In this document: one piece after another, positions 1-7,532 of the stretch
Layout of the letters: each line of letters starts with the position of its first letter
Position numbering within the stretch: position 1 is the stretch's first letter
Origin: Spirochaetaceae bacterium
Lineage (GTDB): Bacteria; Spirochaetota; Leptospiria; Leptospirales; Leptonemataceae
Reading direction: 5' to 3'
Length of the DNA stretch: 64,000 nt
Assembly: GCA_002729885.1 (NCBI GenBank)
Contig: PBUB01000031.1
Coordinates: 1-64,000, forward strand
Notes under the pieces: model-generated
The model's input: only the letters and a program-made list of their open reading frames with translations
Database searches by the model: none
What the model was told of the DNA's origin: nothing
Program-made: the position numbers and the translations under genes

Positions 1-21
1 GCAGGATTCATGGAAACATAG

Positions 22-1113
22 ATGAAGGATCGAAGGATCTTATTGTTTCCCGTGCTGGTCTTTTTGGCCGCATTTTTGCTGGATAAGCTCTTTTTCCTGG
101 GGGATCTGGAGCACTACTTTCTCACTACCGCTTCATTCAAGAATTACGAGCATAAGGTGGAGATGGTGGATGAGCTGGATGCCTATCTGAAAAAGGAAGA
201 TCGCAAGAAAGTCCTGGTGATTTTTGGGAACTCTCGCACAATGCCCTTTTCCAATGAATACATCGCCAGCGCCTATCCAGGCTGGGTCCTGTTTAATTTT
301 TCGGTGCCCGGAGGCACATCCGATTACTATCTCTTTATTCTGGAAAAATTTCGAGAAAGAAACATTCGCCCGGATCATGCAATTCTTGCAGTGACACCTC
401 AGGGGATGAACGAAACAGCCCTGGTGTCTCTGGATGAAGTGATGATTACAGGTCTGCCGGCCGGATTCGTTAGCAGGCATGCTTCGCATTATGCCCTGGA
501 TGATCTCAGCAATTACATAGCGAAAAAGTCATTTCTGGTGTATCAATATCGACCCAAGCTTTGGGTGATTCAGGATCGCCTGGAAGAAGGGCATGTAGAA
601 CAGTTTCGTAATTTTCTGGGATTGCTGGAAGATGCATTGCGAAAGGAAAGGGGCAGTGTGCCCGTAAAGGCAGAGGAAGGAGTAGTGGATTCAGAGGAAA
701 GGATGGAAGCCTATGCCCGCTCCATCTGGAAGGATTTCTTTGTTCCATTTACTCTATCTTCGGATCAGCTCTATTTTACCCGTCAATGCCTGGAGATACT
801 GAATGGTCTGGATGTTCCCTCGGATATGGTCTGGGTGCGTGTAAGCCAGAATCTCAGGACCAGGATCGACCAGGAGCCTGCGGAGACAGATGTGCTGAAG
901 CCCCGAACGGTGCGAGAGATCTGGGAACCAGAAATGCGAAAACTGGCCCAATCTGAGAATGCAGGATTTCTGGATATGAACTTCGCTACGGATTTTCCAT
1001 GTGATCAATTCACCGATGCCAGTCATCTTTCTGCGGCCTGTTTCGATGAATTTACGGACTATTTGATGAACCGAGTCCAGGCAGTTCAGCAGACTGCCAA
1101 TCCACAGAATTGA
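22..1113 (+). CDS. DUF1574-family SGNH-like membrane-anchored protein
   Basis: The 363-residue protein starts with one uncleaved-looking hydrophobic helix (about residues 6-27), which would anchor it in the inner membrane with the rest outside. After it comes a GNSR motif (Ser71), which fits block I of an SGNH hydrolase. Near the C-terminus a D-A-S-H motif (Asp332, His335) fits block V. The order and the NFSVPGG segment match the DUF1574 proteins that Leptospira carries near MBOAT acyltransferases. Those are thought to act in O-acylation or deacylation of surface glycans, but substrate and reaction are not established. An MBOAT gene lies at 17.7 kb, not adjacent. The start is an ATG a few bases after GGAAA. 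Family assignment is fairly secure, activity is inference. Confidence 0.8.
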   Translation: MKDRRILLFPVLVFLAAFLLDKLFFLGDLEHYFLTTASFKNYEHKVEMVDELDAYLKKEDRKKVLVIFGNSRTMPFSNEYIASAYPGWVLFNFSVPGGTSDYYLFILEKFRERNIRPDHAILAVTPQGMNETALVSLDEVMITGLPAGFVSRHASHYALDDLSNYIAKKSFLVYQYRPKLWVIQDRLEEGHVEQFRNFLGLLEDALRKERGSVPVKAEEGVVDSEERMEAYARSIWKDFFVPFTLSSDQLYFTRQCLEILNGLDVPSDMVWVRVSQNLRTRIDQEPAETDVLKPRTVREIWEPEMRKLAQSENAGFLDMNFATDFPCDQFTDASHLSAACFDEFTDYLMNRVQAVQQTANPQN

Positions 1114-1147
1114 TCCGATTGAATGAGCCCTCGGATAGGAGTAAGAT

Positions 1148-1414
1148 ATGCGAAAGAGTTTAATGTTTATTGCGCTGTGTTTGATCCTGGTCTTTTCTCT
1201 GGCTGGATGTAAGACTGCCAGGGATCCCCAGGGGCTTCCGGATGAAAGGGATGCCTGTGGTGAATGTCTGGATATGCCCACAGGAGAAGTTTGCACCGAG
1301 CAGGGAGAGACACTGCGAAATAGCTGCCTGGCCATATGCAGGGGTTACAAGATAAAATGCTTCCAGGGCTGTCCCTGTCCTAAAGAGGAGGAAAAAGGTG
1401 CAAAGAATAACTAG
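1148..1414 (+). CDS. small Cys-rich lipoprotein with Kazal-like motif
   Basis: An 88-residue protein with a lipoprotein signal peptide (lipobox LAGC, Cys21). Eight more cysteines follow at about residues 37, 40, 49, 60, 64, 71, 75 and 77. The stretch V-C-x-x-x-G-x-T-x-x-N-S-C-x-A-x-C resembles the core of Kazal serine-protease-inhibitor domains, followed by a short C-x-G-C-x-C tail. The final residues are charged (KEEEKGAKNN). It lies 34 bases after the DUF1574 gene on the same strand, behind GGATAGGAG, and may share its transcript. The Kazal resemblance is by eye only. It could equally be one of the many short Cys-rich surface lipoproteins of Leptospirales with no inhibitor function. Confidence 0.75.
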   Translation: MRKSLMFIALCLILVFSLAGCKTARDPQGLPDERDACGECLDMPTGEVCTEQGETLRNSCLAICRGYKIKCFQGCPCPKEEEKGAKNN

Positions 1415-1523
1415 ACTGTAATTAGCTACCCGCTGGCAGTTTTTATCGCCGGGGTTTCGCAAACTTCGCTACTCTGAAAACCGGAACCCATCAAGAAACA
1501 GATTTTGAATTAGGAGGACTAAA

Positions 1524-3374
1524 GTGGCAACAATGGAAAAGGGTAAGTTATCGGTACATACTGAAAACATCCTTCCTGTAATCAAGAAATGGCTCTATTC
1601 TGAGAAAGAGATCTTCATTCGAGAGCTTGTATCCAATGCTCATGATGCCATCGAGAAAGTCAAAAAGGTGGCTCTTACAGAAGATATCTATCAAAGTGAT
1701 GACGATCAGTACTGCATCGACCTGAAGCTTGATAGAGAAAATGGAATTCTAATAATCGAAGACAATGGCATTGGCATGACAGCCGATGAAGTGCGGGAAT
1801 ACATCGCCAGTATTGCTTTTTCCGGTGCGGAGAAATTCGCAGAGAAGTATTTAAAAGAAGGAGATTCCGGAATCATAGGTCACTTTGGCCTGGGTTTTTA
1901 TAGCTGCTTCATGGTCAGCAAGCAGGTAGAGATTGAATCCAGAAGCTGTCAGCTGGAAGCCGAACCGGTGCGATGGGTCTCGGATGGTGGCGAAGAATAC
2001 GAAATCGGTGTTGGCTCCCGCCAGAAAAGAGGAACGGAGATACGCCTTCATCTAAATGAAGAGGATGCATCCGAGTTTACGGACCTGGCTCGTGTCTCGG
2101 AGCTTGTGCGAAGGTACCTGGATTTTCTTTCTGTGCCCATTCGAATCGATGGAGCCCAGGTTAATCGGCAAAAGCCTCTTTGGACCCAGCAACCGGCGGC
2201 ACTGAAGAAAGAGGATTACGACGAATTCTATAAATACATGTTCCCTCATCAGGGAGAGCCGCTATTTCATATCCATCTGAATGTAGATCATCCATTTCGC
2301 CTGCAGGGAATTCTGTATTTCCCGCGCCTGGCACATGAAATGGACCTCAACAAGAGCAATGTAAAGATCTATTGTCAGCAGGTTTTTGTAACCGATCAGG
2401 CACAGGAATTGATCCCTCAGTTCCTCACGGTACTTCAGGGAGTCATCGATCTGCCGGAATTGCCTTTAAACGTCAGCCGATCCTATATCCAGAATGAGCC
2501 GGTTGTGCGAAAGATTGCATCGCATATCATCAAAAAGGTGGCGGATCGCCTGGCGCATGAATGCAAGAACAATCGCCAGGAGTATGAGAAAATCTGGAAT
2601 GAAATAGCTCCGTTTGTGAAGTATGGAATGCTCAGCGATGAGAGATTCTATGACCAGGCCAAGGATGCATTGCTTCTGGAAATCCTGGGTTCTGATTCCA
2701 ATCGTCTGGTTACCATCGATGAATATCTTGCCGAGAGCAAAGAAAAGGATGCACAGAAGATCTACTATGCTTCTGATCTTCAGACCCAGGGTCAGGCCTT
2801 GCGCATGCTGCAGAAACAGGGCATCCAGGTAGTTCATCTTGGCACCATGATCGACAGTCATTTTACAGGCCTTCTGGAAGTTAAGAGGGGCGACGTTAAG
2901 TTTGTCCGGGTGGATGCTGAGCTCCATGAGCATGCCCTGGATAAAGAATCGGACAGTTCCATCGTAGATGAGCAGAACAGGGATTTGAAGTCCAGGCTTC
3001 AGGATCTGTTCAAACAGGCTGTATCCAACGACAAAGTTACCATTCGTCCAGAAGCGCTCAAATCCGAAGAGATTCCGGCCATGATTCTATTGCCAGAACA
3101 TCAGCGTAGAATGGCAGAAATGTCTGCGATGTGGGGCGAAAAGGAGAATCCGTTTTCTTCAGAGCATACCCTTCTGGTAAATACCCGAAATCCGTTGATC
3201 CAGAAACTGGGCAGTCCAGGGATTCTGGGGGCGGGTGGTGCTGCCGACAGCAAAAAGGAGCGGGTGGCCAGGCAGGTCTATCATCTGGCCAGGCTGGCCC
3301 AGGGTGCGGCCAGTCCGGCAGATATGGAAAAGTATGCCCAGGAGATTTTTTCTCTCTTGCAGGAAATGGTGTAG
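1524..3374 (+). CDS. htpG: molecular chaperone HtpG (Hsp90)
   Basis: A 616-residue Hsp90, close to the usual bacterial length of about 620-635. The N-terminal GHKL ATPase shows RELVSNAHDAIEK (the N box), DNGIGM, and GHFGLGFYSCFMV. The middle domain has the LPLNVSR signature, and a C-terminal dimerisation domain follows. It is a cytosolic ATP-dependent chaperone. The GTG start is chosen because AGGAGG lies at 1512-1517, seven bases upstream. An ATG three codons later is less well spaced. No CIRCE element is visible in the 109 bases upstream, so heat control, if any, is not by HrcA as far as the sequence shows. Confidence 0.97.
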   Translation: MATMEKGKLSVHTENILPVIKKWLYSEKEIFIRELVSNAHDAIEKVKKVALTEDIYQSDDDQYCIDLKLDRENGILIIEDNGIGMTADEVREYIASIAFSGAEKFAEKYLKEGDSGIIGHFGLGFYSCFMVSKQVEIESRSCQLEAEPVRWVSDGGEEYEIGVGSRQKRGTEIRLHLNEEDASEFTDLARVSELVRRYLDFLSVPIRIDGAQVNRQKPLWTQQPAALKKEDYDEFYKYMFPHQGEPLFHIHLNVDHPFRLQGILYFPRLAHEMDLNKSNVKIYCQQVFVTDQAQELIPQFLTVLQGVIDLPELPLNVSRSYIQNEPVVRKIASHIIKKVADRLAHECKNNRQEYEKIWNEIAPFVKYGMLSDERFYDQAKDALLLEILGSDSNRLVTIDEYLAESKEKDAQKIYYASDLQTQGQALRMLQKQGIQVVHLGTMIDSHFTGLLEVKRGDVKFVRVDAELHEHALDKESDSSIVDEQNRDLKSRLQDLFKQAVSNDKVTIRPEALKSEEIPAMILLPEHQRRMAEMSAMWGEKENPFSSEHTLLVNTRNPLIQKLGSPGILGAGGAADSKKERVARQVYHLARLAQGAASPADMEKYAQEIFSLLQEMV

Positions 3375-3480
3375 TCTGGTCTAATACAGAAAACCTGGGG
3401 CATCCGTTGTTCGAAAGTACATGCTGGATGCTTCAGTGCGCCGGCCCGGCGAAAGGGTAACCAGATTTCAGGAGTTAAGA

Positions 3481-4245
3481 ATGAATCCAGTGAAACGCGC
3501 CATTGCCAGCGTCTTTGGCGTTTTATTGATCTTTTCCTGCGCATCGCTTCCTCTGGTGGACGATGCTCAGATGAATAAAATGGGCACGGAAGCCTTTGAA
3601 GATATCAAGAGCAAGGAGCAGATCGAAACATCTGCATATCTGAACAAATACGTAAAGTGTGTCGCAAACAGCATTCTTCAGGTTACTCAGGACAATACCG
3701 GAGTTGAACAGTGGGAGATTGTTGTTTTTAGAAACAACGCGGTGAACGCTTTCGCATTACCGGGCGGAAAGATTGGAGTTTACACCGGCCTGCTGCAGGT
3801 GGCCAAGAATCAGCACCAGCTGGCTGCTGTAATAGGCCATGAGGTGGGCCATGTGATCAAGCAACATGGTAAAGCCAGGGTTCAGACTGCAATGGTTACC
3901 GAGGGTCTCCTGTCAGTTGTGCAGGGTGCATCGGAAAACCCTATGGTGGCTCAGGCTCTGGGTCTGGGAGCTCAGTATGGCGTAATGCTTCCCTTTTCCA
4001 GATCGCATGAAACCGAGGCAGACGAAGTGGGCCTGAAGCTTATGTCCATGGCTGGCTTTGACCCTCAGGAATCGGTAAAGCTATGGCAGAATATGGCGGC
4101 CGCCGGTGGAAACAAGCCTCCAGAATTGATCTCCACCCACCCATCCGATACGACTCGTATCAAGGACTTACAATCCAATATGGCGGATGCTCTGGCTCTA
4201 CGTCAGGCAGCTCAAAGCCAGGGAAAAAGTCCCAGCTGTCAGTGA
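3481..4245 (+). CDS. M48-family metalloprotease lipoprotein
   Basis: A 254-residue lipoprotein with signal peptide ending at a relaxed spirochaete lipobox (LIFSC, Cys20). The zinc-binding motif HEVGH is at 120-124 and the third ligand motif ETEAD at 177-181, both diagnostic of peptidase family M48. The family includes periplasmic quality-control proteases such as BepA and LoiP, and membership predicts a role in outer-membrane protein or envelope maintenance. A longer reading from 3421 exists, but CAGGAG sits just before the ATG at 3481 and only this start gives a signal peptide at the N-terminus. It is followed by a hairpin and a strong terminator. Confidence 0.93.
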   Translation: MNPVKRAIASVFGVLLIFSCASLPLVDDAQMNKMGTEAFEDIKSKEQIETSAYLNKYVKCVANSILQVTQDNTGVEQWEIVVFRNNAVNAFALPGGKIGVYTGLLQVAKNQHQLAAVIGHEVGHVIKQHGKARVQTAMVTEGLLSVVQGASENPMVAQALGLGAQYGVMLPFSRSHETEADEVGLKLMSMAGFDPQESVKLWQNMAAAGGNKPPELISTHPSDTTRIKDLQSNMADALALRQAAQSQGKSPSCQ

Positions 4246-4259
4246 TCTAAAACGAAAGA

Positions 4260-4283
4260 CAGATTCCTGAGTCCAGGAATCTG
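4260..4283. repeat. perfect 10-bp inverted repeat after the M48 gene
   Basis: Arms CAGATTCCTG (4260-4269) and CAGGAATCTG (4274-4283) are perfect complements around a 4-base loop. No T-tract follows. It lies just after the M48 stop and before a second hairpin that does look like a terminator, so it may protect the transcript 3' end. Confidence 0.6.
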
Positions 4284-4294
4284 CGTGCGAATTG

Positions 4295-4326
4295 AAAAAG
4301 CGGAGTGCAGGCTGGCTCCGCTTTTT
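4295..4326 (+). terminator. intrinsic terminator
   Basis: Arms AAAAAGCGGAG (4295-4305) and CTCCGCTTTTT (4316-4326) are perfect complements, with a 10-base loop. The 3' arm ends in a T run. The symmetric A and T runs would let it work in both directions, but both neighbouring genes are on the plus strand, so it closes the htpG-M48 region and insulates the hydrolase downstream. Confidence 0.85.
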
Positions 4327-4344
4327 CTGATTCTGGACTGAACT

Positions 4345-5466
4345 ATGTTTACTTACATTGCCCTGGCCATTCCCGCTCTAATACTCATCTATCTGGTAGT
4401 GGTTGTCTTCTTTCCTGGATTCGAATTTTCAGAAGAGGAAATGTCGCTGCAGGGAAGAGGGAAGCCCCCGGCTCAGAATCTGGATTTTCGCGAAGATGTG
4501 CAGTATCAGGTAGAGGGAGAAACGGTTCGTGGCTGGTTCTACCGGTCATCAAACGAAACCGCACCATGCGTTATCATGGCCACCGGTCTGGGAGGTACTC
4601 GCAGAATGGGCCTGGAAGGAATGGCTCTGGAATATCGCAGGCAAGGATTCCATTGCCTTACAATTGACTTTCGTAATCTGGGTCAGAGCGATGGCAGGCC
4701 CAGAAATCTAGTGAGTCCTTTGCGTCAACTGGCTGATCTCAGAGGGGCCCTTCGCTGGGCCAATGACCGCCCGGAGGTTTCTTCCATATTTATCTGGGGA
4801 GCATCGGCCGCCGGATCTTATGGCCTGATTCTTGCTGCGGAGCAGGGTGCCCGGAAGGAAGCCTCAGAGAAATTTCTGAAACCCCGCGTAAATAGAGAGC
4901 AGGTTGCCAGCGAATCGGCTGAAGCATTAGCCTGGCCTCAGATCCATGGAGTGATCTGTCAGGTGCCATCCCTGGATACGGTGGCCGAGTTTCGCGCTAT
5001 GGTTCATCGTATTGGATTTTTCCGGTTTCTGCGGCTTTTTATGCATGCCCAGAGGGATCGCGCCCGTGGACGTCTGGGGCTTTCGCCTCATTACATTCCC
5101 ATGGTAGCCCCTGGAAAGGATTTTGCATTCCTGCAGGGTCCTTCCGCGAACGAAGGGTACACTTCCCTGGCTTCCGGGGATTTCGAGAATCGAATTTGCG
5201 CTCGTTCTTTGATTATGCCTCCGGCCCCTTCCGCCATGCGGGCAGCGACGGATGTAAAATGCCCGGTGCTTATCCAGCTGGCGAGCAGGGATGCCCTGAT
5301 TTCCTCTGATGGACATCTGGCTGTGGTGCGGGCTCTGGACGATTTGTGCGAAGTGAAATCCTACGACGGAGGGCACTTTGATCTGTATTTACCTCCCCTG
5401 GTGCAGAAGGTGCAGGCCGACCAGGGGGAATTTATGCGAAAGTGTCTGGCATCAGAACCAAACTAA
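4345..5466 (+). CDS. alpha/beta hydrolase, membrane-anchored
   Basis: A 373-residue protein with an N-terminal hydrophobic helix (about 3-24), then an alpha/beta hydrolase domain. The nucleophile elbow is G-A-S-A-A-G with Ser154. An earlier GLGG (81-84) could form the oxyanion region. A late D-A-L-I segment and GGHFDLY near the C-terminus supply the likely acid and histidine. The organisation (strand, GDGE-like turn, Ser elbow) is like the serine aminopeptidase/YdjP-type hydrolases. Substrate is unknown. It starts 19 bases after the terminator, so it probably has its promoter within or before that hairpin region. The start ATG has no clear Shine-Dalgarno. Confidence 0.85.
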   Translation: MFTYIALAIPALILIYLVVVVFFPGFEFSEEEMSLQGRGKPPAQNLDFREDVQYQVEGETVRGWFYRSSNETAPCVIMATGLGGTRRMGLEGMALEYRRQGFHCLTIDFRNLGQSDGRPRNLVSPLRQLADLRGALRWANDRPEVSSIFIWGASAAGSYGLILAAEQGARKEASEKFLKPRVNREQVASESAEALAWPQIHGVICQVPSLDTVAEFRAMVHRIGFFRFLRLFMHAQRDRARGRLGLSPHYIPMVAPGKDFAFLQGPSANEGYTSLASGDFENRICARSLIMPPAPSAMRAATDVKCPVLIQLASRDALISSDGHLAVVRALDDLCEVKSYDGGHFDLYLPPLVQKVQADQGEFMRKCLASEPN

Positions 5467-5488
5467 TTCGCAGCCAGGTGTCCCGGGA

Positions 5489-6058
5489 TCATTCCTGGAC
5501 TAACTGATGCGAAAGTATCATGGCTAGTAGATCTTTGGTTCCGGCTCCATCTGCTTCAAGAACAATGTCTGCAGCTTGCTCATACCAGGGCAAACGACGA
5601 TTCAATAGTTCTTCGTATGGCTCACCACCCAGATTGGGCCTTGAGGCGGATTCCTGAACCTTCCCCAGAAGCCAGGACATGGGCCTTTTGATGTACACTA
5701 CAATGCAGTACTCTTTTAATATTTCAGCTTTTCGCCCGGAAAAAGACTCTGTTGCCCCCGGGGATTCCGGAGCTTCCACCAGGATGCCTCCTCCGCAATC
5801 GATTATGGCTGGCTGCATGCCCGCTACCTTCTGCAATATTTCGAATTCCCGGTTACGAAATCCTTTCCATCCTTCTTCGCTTACTATTTGCTGAATGGTT
5901 TTTCCCCCGGCTTCGAAGCTGATCTGAGTATCTGTGGAAAATACAGCTCGATCCAGTTTCTTTCCGAGCTTGCGGGACAATCTGGATTTGCCGGCTCCCC
6001 GGGCTCCGATTAATGCGATGGACCTCTGTGAATTGGACGGTTCTTTGATCTGCGACAT
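5489..6058 (-). CDS. aroK: shikimate kinase
   Basis: A P-loop kinase of 189 residues with Walker A GARGAGKS (about 18-25), an aspartate in D-T-Q-I-S-F, the F-R-N-R-E-F-E pattern that binds shikimate, a C-G-G-G loop and a lid arginine in SRPNLGG. These match AroK, which phosphorylates shikimate with ATP in the cytosolic chorismate pathway. The ATG at 6058 is chosen. A TTG at 6082 would add eight residues and has GAGAG upstream, so the start is uncertain. No other aromatic-pathway gene is nearby. A related gluconate-kinase-type function cannot be excluded, but the shikimate-binding pattern argues for AroK. Confidence 0.85.
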   Translation of the reverse strand: MSQIKEPSNSQRSIALIGARGAGKSRLSRKLGKKLDRAVFSTDTQISFEAGGKTIQQIVSEEGWKGFRNREFEILQKVAGMQPAIIDCGGGILVEAPESPGATESFSGRKAEILKEYCIVVYIKRPMSWLLGKVQESASRPNLGGEPYEELLNRRLPWYEQAADIVLEADGAGTKDLLAMILSHQLVQE

Positions 6059-6115
6059 GAAATAGATTACTCTATGCGGCAAACTCTCGTAGCACCCGAA
6101 GCGGCCTACAGGAAT

Positions 6116-6985
6116 TTACATTTCTCGAAAGGCTTTCAGATCTTCCAGCAGTTCTGGCAAATTCTCATAGAGCTTCTGTAAATCCTGTTCGGTGAGCTTT
6201 AGCTTTTCCAGGGCTGACTTGCTCAAAGGTTCGGCCATGCCTCCTGCATCCACGCCAACTCCTGCAGATAGTGCGATCATGTTGGCAACATGCACAATGG
6301 CGGTGAGCTCCGGATTAATTTTTGCTTTATCTGGCTCATAGTTATACAGTGCCGCTTCGATAAGCTCTTTTGGAAAATGCCAGATCTTTAATAGATGGGC
6401 GCCTACTTCGCCATGTGTGTAGCCCATGTATTTCTTTTCCAGCTCCGTGAAGCGAAGCTCTGGATTGGCCTGCATTTCCATGTCTATCTTGCGATAGATC
6501 TTGCGAAAGAAGCTGGCCAGAACTACTTTACCCACATCGTGCATCAGGCCGGCAGTAAAGGCTACATCCGGTCCTACAGACTTTGTTTTTTCTGCAACAC
6601 GTGCCGAGATGCCGGCAACCAGCAGGGAATGATCCCAGAGGTCGGCGGCATTTAATTTATAGCCTTCTATATTCTGTTTGAGGATACCTCTGGATGTAGT
6701 TACCAGCACGATGTCTTTTACCGTGCGAAGACCCAGCGTGACAATGGCTTCCTGCACCGAGCGGATCTCCCGTGAAGGAGAGTAATAAGCGGAGTTGGAT
6801 AGCCGAATAATGGCCGCTGTAAGCCCGGGATCCCTGGAGATCTCCTGCGCCAGTTCCTGGAAATTCGCATCCGGATTGGAAACCATGGAGAGTACTTTCT
6901 GCACAATCGAAGGAAAGGATGGCAGACCTTCGATGTTTTGCAGCATCGCATCTATCTGAGTTTTTATTTCTTCTGCCTGTGCCAT
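6116..6985 (-). CDS. HDOD domain protein
   Basis: A 289-residue protein made almost wholly of an HDOD domain: LPSFPSIVQKVL at the start, ISRDPGLTAAIIRLSNSAYY, the helix pattern SVQEAIVTLGLRTVKD, and the HD-like signature GLMHDVGKVVL. HDOD proteins are signalling or regulatory adaptors, often linked to chemotaxis, motility or c-di-GMP circuits. The fold is related to HD phosphohydrolases but commonly lacks full catalysis. The gene starts 2 bases after the cheD stop on the same strand, so the two are almost certainly co-translated. That pairing points to a role in chemotaxis control. Confidence 0.92.
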   Translation of the reverse strand: MAQAEEIKTQIDAMLQNIEGLPSFPSIVQKVLSMVSNPDANFQELAQEISRDPGLTAAIIRLSNSAYYSPSREIRSVQEAIVTLGLRTVKDIVLVTTSRGILKQNIEGYKLNAADLWDHSLLVAGISARVAEKTKSVGPDVAFTAGLMHDVGKVVLASFFRKIYRKIDMEMQANPELRFTELEKKYMGYTHGEVGAHLLKIWHFPKELIEAALYNYEPDKAKINPELTAIVHVANMIALSAGVGVDAGGMAEPLSKSALEKLKLTEQDLQKLYENLPELLEDLKAFREM

Positions 6986-6987
6986 AT

Positions 6988-7464
6988 CTAAGTCTTGTAG
7001 AGGTATCGCTCCTGCCCGTTGGCTCGAAGCAAGACTCGGCCATCATCCAGATACAGGGTGATGGTTCGGCCGAGGTTGCCACCTACATCCTCCTCTACAA
7101 TGGGAATCTTTCTGGCTTCCAGTGTCTCTCTGGTAGCGGTCACATTGCTCTGACCGATATTATTAAAGAATGCAGAGTTCATGGCGTCGAACATGGATGC
7201 GCCGCCGAATATGCGAGCCGATAGTTCTGACGCTTCGATGCCCAGCTTCTGAAGATCGGCCAGAAGCATATCGATTGCTGTACGAGCATACTTCCCTCTC
7301 TGGACGATTCGTCCGGCAGGTGGATCCGCCAGAAGTACATGGGATACGCCGCCAATCTTCTTCTTCGCGGAATATAGCACAATGCCCACGCAGGAACCGA
7401 GAGTGGTGCGAATAGCATCCGGGCTTTTGGCGGCTTTCCATTCAGCCACTCCCAGATGAATCAT
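6988..7464 (-). CDS. cheD: chemoreceptor glutamine deamidase CheD
   Basis: A 158-residue CheD. The family signature TTLGSCVGI carries the catalytic Cys25, GGVSHVLL carries His42, and FGGA is in place. CheD deamidates glutamines on methyl-accepting proteins and, in many bacteria, partners the phosphatase CheC. It is the first gene of a two-gene unit with the HDOD gene. Two MCP genes lie at 10 and 45 kb as possible targets. No cheC, cheB or cheR is present in the window. The ATG start follows AAAGG in the divergent 68-base gap to the TraB gene. Confidence 0.95.
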   Translation of the reverse strand: MIHLGVAEWKAAKSPDAIRTTLGSCVGIVLYSAKKKIGGVSHVLLADPPAGRIVQRGKYARTAIDMLLADLQKLGIEASELSARIFGGASMFDAMNSAFFNNIGQSNVTATRETLEARKIPIVEEDVGGNLGRTITLYLDDGRVLLRANGQERYLYKT

Positions 7465-7532
7465 TTTTCCTTTGAAGTCTTCCAGGAACCTTCTCCAAAA
7501 ATTCAGTAGCTAATCAGGGTGAACTTCGGAAA

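Noticed and set aside
754..1335. A 193-codon open frame on the minus strand
   Set aside because: It lies opposite the DUF1574 and Kazal-like genes, has no ribosome-binding site and reads as unstructured low-quality protein.
1148..1414. The Cys-rich small lipoproteins (1148, 19378, 57668) as substrates of the MNIO enzyme
   Set aside because: None is adjacent to the MNIO gene and none carries a DUF2282-like leader. They have signal peptides and look like disulphide proteins. Kept only as a remote possibility.
1415..1523. A CIRCE element or heat-shock operator before htpG
   Set aside because: No TTAGCACTC inverted repeat is present in the gap.
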